From: Maricaulaceae bacterium EIL42A08
GTDB lineage: Bacteria > Pseudomonadota > Alphaproteobacteria > Caulobacterales > Maricaulaceae
Direction of reading: 5' to 3'
Assembly (NCBI GenBank): GCA_024178355.1
Contig: JAMZNZ010000001.1
Span: forward strand, 62,001 to 126,000
DNA length: 64,000 nucleotides
Below, piece after piece: positions 27,765-35,416 of this stretch; within the stretch, counting starts at the first letter, position 1, and each line of letters opens with the position of its first letter. The notes under the pieces are model-generated. The model searched no databases, was not told the DNA's origin, and was given only the letters and a program-made list of their open reading frames with translations. The position numbers and the translations under genes are program-made.

Positions 27765-28994
27765 TTAAACTCCCAGATCCTGGCGCTGGCGCTTCAAGCG
27801 CCAGTCCTGCTCAGCGTAAACATCTTCGAAAATGGTTTGGGTGGGGGCGAGCGGCCCCTCGTGCAGCGTGCCGTGGCTTTCGGCTTCCTTGTAGGATTTG
27901 ACCACCAGCTGGGTCATTTCCTCTTCCAGCTGTTCGTGGCGCGCCTGATCCCATTCACCAAGACCAATCAGGTGCTGCTTGAGGCGCTCGATCGGATCGC
28001 CCAGCGGCCAGACCTCGCCTTCGGTCTTGGGGCGGTATTTGGACGGTTCGTCAGAGGTGGAGTGAGCATCAGCGCGGTAGGTGAACAGCTCCAGCAGCGT
28101 CGTGCCATGACCAGCGCGGGCGCGCTCAGCCGCCCACTGGGTCGCCGCATACACAGCCAGGAAGTCATTGCCGTCCACGCGGATGGAGGCGAGGCAATAG
28201 CCCAGACCCTTGGACGCAAAGGTCGGCGCGTCGCCTAGTGCAATACCCTGATAAGACGAAATCGCCCACTGGTTATTGACCACGTTCAGGATGGTTGGCG
28301 CGCGATAGGTGGACGCCAGCGTCAGGGCCCCATGGAAGTCACCTTCCGCCGTGGTTCCATCGCCAATCCAGCTGGCCGCGATCCGGTCTTCACCCTTGTA
28401 GGCGCACGCCATGGCGTAGCCGACAGCCTGTGGGAACTGGGTCCCCAGATTGCCGGAAATCGTAAAGAAATTGCCCTCTGCCCAGGTGTAGTGGACCGGC
28501 AGCTGGCGGCCTTTCAGGTTATCGCGACTGTTGGAGATGCAGTGGCACATCATGTCCACGATATCCCGGCCGCGCGCAAACAGCATGCCCTGCTGGCGAT
28601 AGCTGGGGAAAATCATGTCATCGTCACGAAGCGCCATGGCGGCTGCGACCGCAACCGCCTCTTCGCCTTTGGACTTCATGTAGAAGCTCATCTTGCCCTG
28701 GCGCTGAAGCTTCAGCATGCGCTCATCATAGATGCGCGTCAGGACCATGTGTTTCAGACCTTCACGCAGCACATCGGCGCTGACCTTGGGGTCCCACTCA
28801 CCCACTGCCTGGTGGTTATGGTCCAGAACGCCAACCAGGCCGAGGGCCAGATCCTGTGTCTCCCGCCCCTCGACGGTTGGATCGGGACGCTTGGCCTCGC
28901 CCGCCTTGGGCAGCTTCAAGTGTGAAAAGTCTGGCTCTTCACCCGGCCGGAAAGGCGGGGCAGGCACACGAAAGCGGGTTTCGCCGTTCGACAT
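27765..28994 (-). CDS. bkdA1: Branched-chain 2-oxoacid dehydrogenase E1 alpha subunit
   Basis: 409 aa from the ATG at 28994 (MSNGETRFRVP); the frame continues upstream to 29273 but that part shows no family features. The ThDP-binding motif is GDGTTAEGDFHGAL...NVVNN. The phosphorylation-loop-like region YRADAHSTSDEPSKYR and the segment SFYMKSKGEEAVAVAAAMAL are diagnostic of the branched-chain E1 alpha family. First gene of the operon; the promoter should lie in the gap to 29325. Confidence 0.92.
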   Translation of the reverse strand: MSNGETRFRVPAPPFRPGEEPDFSHLKLPKAGEAKRPDPTVEGRETQDLALGLVGVLDHNHQAVGEWDPKVSADVLREGLKHMVLTRIYDERMLKLQRQGKMSFYMKSKGEEAVAVAAAMALRDDDMIFPSYRQQGMLFARGRDIVDMMCHCISNSRDNLKGRQLPVHYTWAEGNFFTISGNLGTQFPQAVGYAMACAYKGEDRIAASWIGDGTTAEGDFHGALTLASTYRAPTILNVVNNQWAISSYQGIALGDAPTFASKGLGYCLASIRVDGNDFLAVYAATQWAAERARAGHGTTLLELFTYRADAHSTSDEPSKYRPKTEGEVWPLGDPIERLKQHLIGLGEWDQARHEQLEEEMTQLVVKSYKEAESHGTLHEGPLAPTQTIFEDVYAEQDWRLKRQRQDLGV

Positions 28995-29325
28995 GGGGAG
29001 GTCTCTACCTTCTATCGTTAGGGCATTTGCGCGCGGGGATACGGGTCTGACGCCCATTTTGCAAGCGGTGTGAGCGCTAATGTGACCAAGTGCGCATCTG
29101 CTATGAGCACCGCGCAGCAACTTGCTGCGGCGCACCATAAATTTCTGTTTTTGTTGAAGAGGTGAGCCGGTCAGTGCGTTGAAGACAGTGCCCGCGAGCG
29201 TCCTGCCATTCCCCTTCCGATTTGACCCAGGAACAGGTCCTGCCCTCAAAATGCCATTTGCCAGCAGGCCCAATCAGGCGTAACGCTCGCTGCATCATCG
29301 TCCCAGTTTAAAGGATGTATTCGGG
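28995..29325. other. Intergenic region between two divergent genes
   Basis: No gene supported. A 17-bp inverted repeat, CGCAGCAA (29113-29120) and TTGCTGCG (29122-29129), lies near the middle. It could be an operator for either gene. No clear promoter boxes were recognised. Confidence 0.4.
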
Positions 29326-30063
29326 ATGACTTATTGCGTGGGCCTGCGTCTGAATAAGGGCCTCGTTTTCATGTCTGACACCCGCACCAATGCGGGCATC
29401 GACAATATTTTCACCTTCCGCAAGATGTTCACGTGGGACAAGCCGGGCGAGCGGGTCATCACCCTGATGACAGCGGGCAACCTGGCCACTACTCAGGCGG
29501 TCGTCAGCACGCTGGAAGATCGCATGAAGGCCCCGGCGGAGCGCGATCCCAGCATCCTGCGCCTGCCCACAATGTTTGAGGTCGCCCGCCTGGTTGGTGA
29601 AACCTTGCGAGAGGTGGTGCAGTCCCAGGCCGGAAGCGGCCAGGAAAGCGAAGCCACCTTCAGCGCGACGATCATCCTGGGCGGTCAGATCGCAGGATCA
29701 GAGCCGCGCCTCTTCCTGATCTATCCGGAAGGCAATTTCATCGAAGCCAGCGATGAAAACCCCTTCTTCCAGATTGGTGAGACCAAATACGGTCGCCCAA
29801 TTCTGCTTCGCGGCTACCGCCCAGAGATGAGCTTTGAGGACGCTGTCAAACTGCTCCTGCTGTCATTTGACTCCACGCTGAAAGCCAACCTGTCGGTCGG
29901 CATGCCGCTCGATCTTCAGACCTACACCGCAGACAGCCTGCAGGTCGGTCATCAGCAGCGCTTTGAAGCAAACGATCCTTATGTCACACACCTGTCAGAC
30001 GGGTGGAGCGATGCGCTCAACGCGGCGATTGCCTCGCTCGATGATTTTGAGTTTGGGGCTTAG
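29326..30063 (+). CDS. Anbu-type proteasome-like peptidase
   Basis: 245 aa. The N-terminus MTYCVGLRLNKGLVFMSDTR matches Anbu, the ancestral bacterial homologue of the 20S proteasome and HslV, with Thr2 as the candidate N-terminal nucleophile after Met removal and conserved Asp and Lys residues following. Length is typical of Anbu (about 240 aa, longer than HslV). Proteins of this type are usually encoded with an alpha-E protein, a circularly permuted ATP-grasp enzyme and a transglutaminase-like protein. None of these is here, so this copy stands alone between the bkd promoter region and convergent ribF. Its substrates are not known. Confidence 0.9.
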   Translation: MTYCVGLRLNKGLVFMSDTRTNAGIDNIFTFRKMFTWDKPGERVITLMTAGNLATTQAVVSTLEDRMKAPAERDPSILRLPTMFEVARLVGETLREVVQSQAGSGQESEATFSATIILGGQIAGSEPRLFLIYPEGNFIEASDENPFFQIGETKYGRPILLRGYRPEMSFEDAVKLLLLSFDSTLKANLSVGMPLDLQTYTADSLQVGHQQRFEANDPYVTHLSDGWSDALNAAIASLDDFEFGA

Positions 30064-30112
30064 CGCACATTGGCGATACCCGGGATGCAGACGCGCTCCG
30101 GGGTCTCGCTGG

Positions 30113-31051
30113 CTAAAGCCCTAACACCTTGCGTGCCGTCTCACTATCGGTGGCGATCTGCGCCTTTAAGGCATCAAGGCCGTCAAACTTGCGCTCGCCG
30201 CGAATAAAGCTGATCAGCTGGGTTTCGAGCGCCGCGCCGTAGAGATCACCGTCAAAGTCAAACAGGTGCACTTCCAGCCGCTCTGACACACCATCGACCG
30301 TGGGGCGTTTGCCTAGATTGGCGACGCCAGCAATAGTGCGACCATCATCGAGTGTGGACCGCGTGGCATAGACACCAAAGGCCGGGCGCAGATAATCACC
30401 AAGCTCAACATTTGCGGTGGGGAAGCCGAGCAGGCGGCCACGCTGGTCGCCGGTGAACACCTCGCCTTCAATGGCGAAGGGACGACCAAGGAGCGATGCA
30501 GCCAGCTCCGGCTGACCTTCGCGCAGGGCGTTGCGTACGGCGGAGGATGAGATCTTGTCCGCCGCACCGTCCGCGACAATCGCATCGGCAGTCTTGGCCG
30601 TGATGCCGCGCTCTGTGCAAAGGCGTTCAAGATCGTAGACGCTACCCGCCCGGCCCTGGCCAAAACAGAAATCGGCACCGGTCACGACGCCTTTAAGGCC
30701 CAGCCCCTTGTGCAGCACCGTATCAACAAAGCCCTCAGGGCTCATGGCGGCAAGCGCTTTGTCAAAGGCGATGTGGTGGACGATTTCAGCGCCAGCCTGA
30801 CCCAAAGCGCGTACACGCTGGGCGTTATTCATCAGGGCAAAGGGCGGCGTATCAGGCGCGAAGACCCGGCGTGGATGGGGACTAAACACCGCTGCGCCAG
30901 CTGGCGCGCCCAGATCGCGCGCCAGATCAGCGGCCACGCCGATAACCGCAGCGTGGCCGCGGTGAACGCCATCGAAATTACCAAGCGCGACGACCGCCCC
31001 ACGGGCTTGGTCCGGCACGGCATCGTGGCCGAAACAGGCTTTAACCGTCAC
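30113..31051 (-). CDS. ribF: Bifunctional riboflavin kinase / FAD synthetase RibF
   Basis: 312 aa. The N-terminal nucleotidyltransferase (FAD synthetase) domain has ALGNFDGVHRGHAAVIG and the second motif VVTGADFCFGQGRAGS; the C-terminal riboflavin kinase domain has LGFPTANVELGDYLRPAFGV and the late HLFDFDGDLYG. It converts riboflavin to FMN and FAD. The ATG overlaps the stop of the upstream MaoC-type gene by 4 nt, so the two are co-translated. Confidence 0.96.
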   Translation of the reverse strand: MTVKACFGHDAVPDQARGAVVALGNFDGVHRGHAAVIGVAADLARDLGAPAGAAVFSPHPRRVFAPDTPPFALMNNAQRVRALGQAGAEIVHHIAFDKALAAMSPEGFVDTVLHKGLGLKGVVTGADFCFGQGRAGSVYDLERLCTERGITAKTADAIVADGAADKISSSAVRNALREGQPELAASLLGRPFAIEGEVFTGDQRGRLLGFPTANVELGDYLRPAFGVYATRSTLDDGRTIAGVANLGKRPTVDGVSERLEVHLFDFDGDLYGAALETQLISFIRGERKFDGLDALKAQIATDSETARKVLGL

Positions 31052-31491
31052 TCGCCCGTGCGCTTGCGGCGCTTGCGCACCACCACTTCAGCGTCGGCAA
31101 CCAGACAGGGTTCACCTTCAACCTCGCACACACAGGCCAGCTTTGCCTTGCGCGCCTTCACGTCAACCTCGGTGACAGTGGCGCGGGCGATGACCGTGTC
31201 CCCAATGCGAACCGGGCGCTCAAAGCGCATTGTCATGCCGGCAAAGATGGAACCAGGACCGGGCAGATGGCTGCCCAGAACGCAGGAAATATAGCTCGCA
31301 ATCAGCGCGCCGTGGGCGATCCGACCCCGGAAAGGAGAGCGTTTTGCGTACTCTTCGTCCATGTGAAGTGGATTAAAATCGCCGGAAACTTCGGCGAATT
31401 TACGCACCGCTTCGTTATCAACAAGCCGAGTAATTTCAGCACTTTGGCCGACTTCTAGCTCGGTGATCCCATAGCCTTCAAATTCGCTCAT
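31048..31491 (-). CDS. MaoC-like (R)-enoyl-CoA hydratase family protein
   Basis: 147 aa hot-dog fold protein from ATG 31491 (MSEFEGYG); upstream frames to 31656 overlap the divergent cheY start and are unlikely. The hydratase motif is DFNPLHMDEEYAKRSPF followed by GRIAHGALIASYIS, giving the Asp-x4-His catalytic pair. Family members hydrate enoyl-CoA (PhaJ-like) or act in related routes. It is co-transcribed with ribF; a functional link between the two is not obvious. Confidence 0.88.
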   Translation of the reverse strand: MSEFEGYGITELEVGQSAEITRLVDNEAVRKFAEVSGDFNPLHMDEEYAKRSPFRGRIAHGALIASYISCVLGSHLPGPGSIFAGMTMRFERPVRIGDTVIARATVTEVDVKARKAKLACVCEVEGEPCLVADAEVVVRKRRKRTGE

Positions 31492-31522
31492 GGAGCTGCT
31501 CCGCATATCTTCATGCGGGTGT

Positions 31523-31538
31523 TTAACCGAATTTTGAC
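31523..31538 (+). promoter_or_regulatory. Candidate CtrA binding site upstream of cheY
   Basis: TTAA-CCGAATT-TTGAC matches the CtrA consensus TTAA-N7-TTAAC with one mismatch. It lies 94 bp before the cheY ATG, in the divergent gap with the MaoC gene. In Caulobacter relatives CtrA controls many motility and chemotaxis genes, and ctrA itself is in this window. Confidence 0.4.
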
Positions 31539-31631
31539 TGCGATTGTATAGCCTTCCTCTCATCCGCTGCACGAACAGCAGTCCGGGCGGCAAATTTTGG
31601 GTGGTAGACTTAACAACACGGAGTTGGGGCA

Positions 31632-32018
31632 ATGGCTGTCGAAATGTCCATGCCAATCCTGGTGGTAGACGATTACAAGACGATGGTTCGCATCATCAAA
31701 AACCTGCTCAAGCAGATCGGGTTTGAGAATGTGGACGAAGCTTCCGACGGACAGGAAGCCTTCGACATGATCAAGAAGAAAAAATACGGCTTGATCATTT
31801 CTGACTGGAATATGGAACCGGTGACCGGTTACGAGCTCCTTCAGAAGGTGCGCGGTGACGAAGGCGTCAAAGGCACGCCCTTCATTATGGTCACGGCTGA
31901 ATCCAAGACGGAGAACGTGATCGCGGCCAAGAAGGCCGGCGTGAACAACTACATCGTGAAGCCGTTTAACGCTGGTACGCTCAAAGCCAAAATGAGCGCA
32001 GTGATCGGCGACTTCTAA
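31632..32018 (+). CDS. cheY: Chemotaxis response regulator CheY
   Basis: 128 aa single receiver domain with no output domain. Acidic pocket in LVVDDYKTMVR, phosphoacceptor Asp58 in LIISDWNMEPVTGYELL, Thr in MVTAESK, and Lys in YIVKPFNAGTL. The pattern is that of CheY and not of DivK. ATG at 31632 has GGAG eight bases upstream. The next gene encodes a CheZ-type phosphatase, which supports a role in flagellar motor control. Confidence 0.92.
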   Translation: MAVEMSMPILVVDDYKTMVRIIKNLLKQIGFENVDEASDGQEAFDMIKKKKYGLIISDWNMEPVTGYELLQKVRGDEGVKGTPFIMVTAESKTENVIAAKKAGVNNYIVKPFNAGTLKAKMSAVIGDF

Positions 32019-32156
32019 GTTTCGCACCCTTTGTTGTGAGGCTCGCCGCCAAAGAGTGAGCCCGGAACAGAGATGGTGTTTGGGGGACCAGGGCGTTCAG
32101 CCTTTGATGCGACGTGCGCGCAGGCTGAAACCCACAAAGAGGGAAGGGATAAACCC

Positions 32157-32825
32157 ATGCCTGCAGCAGAAGTTGCCGCGCGAGTGCGCGAGAGCCTTCA
32201 ATCGGTCAAAGCGGCCGACCTGAAAGATGCTCAGCTGTTTGAGGTCTTGCGCCTCGCTCAACAGCTGACCGATACCATGCAGATGTTCTTCGGATCACTG
32301 GACACGTCGATCCATGCCGAATTTCACGCCATCGCCGAGTATATCGCCCGCACGCGGGACGAAATCGCTCAGCTGCGTCCCAACGATATCAAGGAACAGC
32401 GCATCCCGGTTGCGGGCGCTGAACTTGAAGCCGTTGTCCAGGATACGGAAAAGGCGACGGAAAGCATTATGGCTGAAGCCGAAGCCCTGATGAGCCTCGA
32501 GCCGACCGATATGGAGAGCTATAAGGGCGAAGTGGATATGGCCATGTGCCGGATCATTGAAGCCTGCGCTTTCCAGGATCTGTCCGGTCAGCGCGTGTCC
32601 AAGGTCGTCGGTTCGCTGCGTCACATCGAGGAGCGGGTGGCCCGTTTTGCGTCCACCATGGGCGTGCTCGATGCTGAAGCGACCGAAACTGAAAAGGCCG
32701 AAGAAGAGCGTCGCCAGAAGCTGCACCTGAACGGTCCAGCCATGGGCGGCCCGGAAACCGACCAAACCTCTGTCGATGACCTGATGGCGCTTGATCAGGA
32801 CTCTATCGACGCCCTGTTCGACTAA
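32157..32825 (+). CDS. cheZ: CheY phosphatase CheZ
   Basis: 222 aa from ATG 32157, preceded by GGGAAGGGAT. Mostly helical, as expected for the long four-helix bundle of CheZ. The catalytic signature is ACAFQDLSGQRVSKVV, where the Gln of QDLSGQR is the family's active residue. The extreme C-terminus, LMALDQDSIDALFD, looks like the amphipathic CheY-binding peptide of CheZ. The linker in between is charged. It would dephosphorylate the CheY encoded just upstream. Confidence 0.9.
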   Translation: MPAAEVAARVRESLQSVKAADLKDAQLFEVLRLAQQLTDTMQMFFGSLDTSIHAEFHAIAEYIARTRDEIAQLRPNDIKEQRIPVAGAELEAVVQDTEKATESIMAEAEALMSLEPTDMESYKGEVDMAMCRIIEACAFQDLSGQRVSKVVGSLRHIEERVARFASTMGVLDAEATETEKAEEERRQKLHLNGPAMGGPETDQTSVDDLMALDQDSIDALFD

Positions 32826-32885
32826 GTCGAACGTGGGGTGAAAGAGTTCGACTAGGACGAAGTCGCAAAACTGCGTCGTGCGAAT

Positions 32886-32911
32886 GGCCCTGCCGGGATA
32901 CTGGCGGGGCC
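32886..32911 (+). terminator. Probable terminator after cheZ
   Basis: Stem GGCCCTGCC / GGCGGGGCC (one G-U pair) with an 8-nt loop, followed by GTTTGCCGTTT. The T-run is interrupted, so the call is moderate. Confidence 0.5.
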
Positions 32912-32920
32912 GTTTGCCGT

Positions 32921-33811
32921 TTAGAGCCCGACCTTGAACCAGTCGGCCAGGTGATCGACGAAAAGGCGCACTCGCTGGGCCATGTAGCGGTTGGACGGGA
33001 AAACCGCCCACAGCTCTCGATCATCAGCGGTCCAGTCGGTCAAAAGCTCTGTCACACGCCCCTCAGCGATGGCGTCTTTAGCCGCCCAGGCCGGCGAGCA
33101 CGCCACCCCCGCCCCGGCGCAGGCCGCTGCGACCGCCGCGCGCGCACCATTCAGGCTCATGCGACCTTTAATTTTGACTTCGGCGCTGTCCTTGCCCTGG
33201 TGGAAACGCCACAGATTGGGTGTCGGCCGATTGCGATCAATGATGCAGTCATGGGCCCCGAGCGCGCGCGGGTGATCTGGTGCGCCAGCACCAGCCAGAT
33301 AATCTGGGCTCGCCACCACCGACATGGGCGCATGGGCCAGACGCTTGGCAATCAGCGAGGAGTCGGTGAGCTGGCCGATCCGGACGGCGAGGTCATAGCC
33401 TTCATCCACAAGATCAACCATGCGGTCTGAAAGCTCCAGGCGCACTTCCACGCTCGGCCATTTGGCCATGAAGGCGGTCACCGGCTCAACAAGACGCTCC
33501 GCCCCGAAGTCAACAGGGGCCGCCACACGCAGCACGCCAGCCGCCGCCCCCTGCTCTGCGGCGAGGCCGTTCTCGATTGCATCATATTCTGACAGCCAGG
33601 GCTCGATGCGCTCCAGCAGCGCACGGCCGGCATCGGTCAGGCGAACCGAGCGCGTGGTCCGCTCCAGCAGTCGCGCCTGCATGCGATCTTCCAGCGCCGC
33701 GATCTGTTTGGAGGCGGCCCCCGGCGTCAGTCCCTGACGCTCAGCGGCCCGCGTAAAGCTTTCCAGCTCAGCCACAGCCGCAAACAGGCGAAGGGCGTCG
33801 ATCCGATCCAT
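32921..33811 (-). CDS. LysR-family transcriptional regulator
   Basis: 296 aa. The N-terminal winged helix-turn-helix is clear: DALRLFAAVAELESFTRAAE, then LTPGAASKQIAALEDRMQAR with the wing LLERTTRSVRLTDAGRALL. A periplasmic-binding-like effector domain follows (about residues 90-296) with WPSVEVRLELSDRMVDLVDEG and DLAVRIG, typical of the DsdC/GcvA-like subgroup. No divergent target gene is present, so the regulated gene is unknown. Convergent with cheZ. Confidence 0.93.
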   Translation of the reverse strand: MDRIDALRLFAAVAELESFTRAAERQGLTPGAASKQIAALEDRMQARLLERTTRSVRLTDAGRALLERIEPWLSEYDAIENGLAAEQGAAAGVLRVAAPVDFGAERLVEPVTAFMAKWPSVEVRLELSDRMVDLVDEGYDLAVRIGQLTDSSLIAKRLAHAPMSVVASPDYLAGAGAPDHPRALGAHDCIIDRNRPTPNLWRFHQGKDSAEVKIKGRMSLNGARAAVAAACAGAGVACSPAWAAKDAIAEGRVTELLTDWTADDRELWAVFPSNRYMAQRVRLFVDHLADWFKVGL

Positions 33812-34075
33812 GAATTTCCCTAATGGAATTATTTAGCCAAGAAAGACGCTATTATATCGCGAAGTCAGATGTGTCATGTGAAAACAGCGTCAAACCGCCG
33901 ATTAAGGTGAAAGAGCCATTAATCTCCCGCAATCGGTAATGCCTGAGTCCGGCCTTGCGGCAGGAAAAGGCCGCGCTCCGGCAGATCAATATCCGTCATC
34001 CTGAACTTGATTCAGAACCCAGTTTCAGCGCCGCACCCCTGGGTCCCAAATCAAGTTTGGGATGACGAATTGGAT
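33812..34075. repeat. Intergenic region with a GTCATCC palindromic repeat
   Basis: No gene. At 33995-34066 a long inverted repeat opens GTCATCCTGAACTTGATT and ends AATCAAGTTTGGGATGAC; the arms of about 28 bp have roughly five mismatches. It could fold as a long hairpin in RNA from either side. Confidence 0.7.
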
Positions 34076-34110
34076 AAAAAAACCCCGAAGCACTGGCTCC
34101 GGGGTTTTTC
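34076..34110. terminator. Terminator serving nrdB, likely bidirectional
   Basis: AAAACCCCG / CGGGGTTTT with inner AGC/GCT pairing around ACTG; T-runs on both strands. It lies just after the nrdB stop on the minus strand. Confidence 0.85.
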
Positions 34111-34130
34111 GTTTCAAATAGGCTAGGGCC

Positions 34131-35174
34131 CTACTCCGCGTGGACGCTGTCGGCCAATGAGCGGTTGGAAATGACCTTGTCGAAATTGGCCCAGACACCG
34201 CCATCGCCGTGCCAGTCGCCCTTGGTGGCACCCTTGGAGTATTCGGTGGCGCGCGCTTCGAAGAAGTTGGCGTGCTCGACCCCGTTCAGGATCTCGGTCA
34301 GCCAGGGCAGCGGGTGCTCCTTGGTGCCATAGATGGTCGGAAGCTTGAGCTGCTTCATGCGCCAGTCGGCGATGTAGCGGATGTAAGACTTGATATCGTC
34401 CGGCGTCATGCCTTCGACTTCACCAGCCTCGAACGCCAGATCGATGAACTTGTCTTCCAGCTTGATCACCGTCTGGCAGCAATCGGCGATGTCATCCTTC
34501 ACGCTTTTCGTCAGCGCGCCGGTCTCTTCGGCGAAGGTATGGAACATCTTCATCATGCCTTCGCAGTGCAGCGATTCATCGCGCACCGACCAGGACACGA
34601 TCTGGCCCATACCCTTCATCTTGTTGAAGCGCGGGAAGTTCATCAGCATCGCAAAGGAAGCAAACAGCTGCAGACCTTCGGTAAAGCCGCCAAACACCGC
34701 CATGGAGGTGAGGATGTCTTCCTCCGTCTCCACGCCGAACTTGCCAAGATAGTCATGCTTGGCCGCCATCTCCTCGTACTCCATGAAGGCGGAAAACTCG
34801 GTGTCGGGCATGCCGATCGTTTCCAGCAGCAGCGCGTAGGCGGCGATGTGCACCGTCTCCATGTTGGAGAAGGCCGACAGCATCATGCGCACTTCAACCG
34901 GCTTGAAGAGCGGCATGTAGTTTTCCATGTAGTTCGCGCCGACTTCCACGTCCGACTGGGTGAAGAAGCGGAAAATCTGGGTCAGCAGATTGCGCTCCTT
35001 GTCGGTCAGCTTGGTCGCCCAGTCCTTGCAGTCCTCACCGAGCGGTACTTCTTCAGGCAGCCAGTGCACCTGCTGCTGGGTCTTCCAGAAGTCATAGGCC
35101 CACTGATAGCGGAACGGCTTGTAGGAATGGCTTGGGGTCAACAGGCCCGGGCGGTCGCTGGCGATGGTCTGCAT
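34131..35174 (-). CDS. nrdB: Ribonucleotide reductase class Ia, beta subunit (NrdB)
   Basis: 347 aa, di-iron radical subunit of aerobic ribonucleotide reductase. Metal ligands are visible at Asp75 (FTQSDVEVGANY), Glu106 and His109 (MLSAFSNMETVHIAAY), Glu in GGFTEGLQL and Glu/His in SVRDESLHCEGM. The radical tyrosine is Tyr113, in the same spacing from the Glu-His pair as E. coli Tyr122. It works with NrdA to supply dNTPs. Here it is separated from nrdA by three other genes, with its own NrdR box 57 bp upstream and its own terminator, so it is a separate transcription unit. Confidence 0.97.
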   Translation of the reverse strand: MQTIASDRPGLLTPSHSYKPFRYQWAYDFWKTQQQVHWLPEEVPLGEDCKDWATKLTDKERNLLTQIFRFFTQSDVEVGANYMENYMPLFKPVEVRMMLSAFSNMETVHIAAYALLLETIGMPDTEFSAFMEYEEMAAKHDYLGKFGVETEEDILTSMAVFGGFTEGLQLFASFAMLMNFPRFNKMKGMGQIVSWSVRDESLHCEGMMKMFHTFAEETGALTKSVKDDIADCCQTVIKLEDKFIDLAFEAGEVEGMTPDDIKSYIRYIADWRMKQLKLPTIYGTKEHPLPWLTEILNGVEHANFFEARATEYSKGATKGDWHGDGGVWANFDKVISNRSLADSVHAE

Positions 35175-35229
35175 GGCGGTATCGCGTCCTCAAACAGTCG
35201 GTGAATCGCGCAGGATGGCGCGGCGTTCA

Positions 35230-35245
35230 GAACAATATATTGTGG
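35230..35245 (-). promoter_or_regulatory. NrdR box upstream of nrdB
   Basis: The 16-mer contains the perfect palindrome ACAATATATTGT (35232-35243) and matches the NrdR core CwAtATaTwG at every position. It lies 56-71 bp upstream of the nrdB ATG. A second box 31 bp away was not found on either side. Confidence 0.8.
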
Positions 35246-35416
35246 TGAACGCGCCGTTAACGTCCAGCCCTTGTGTGTAGGAATCTGACAATATCCACAG
35301 CCAGACGCGGCGCTCATCACGTTAACGAAGTTAGAGATCGACGTTCAAGAGACCAGTGCCACACTGTCCAATGAAGTGCGACAGGACGACGCTCACCCTG
35401 ACCTTCAGCGCAGAAT

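Noticed and set aside
29113-29129. 17-bp inverted repeat CGCAGCAA/TTGCTGCG as an operator of the bkd operon
   Set aside because: No matching second site, and no bkd-type regulator is adjacent; recorded only as part of the intergenic region.
35289-35298. ATATCCACA near nrdB as a DnaA box
   Set aside because: One mismatch to TTATCCACA and a single copy; chance match is likely.
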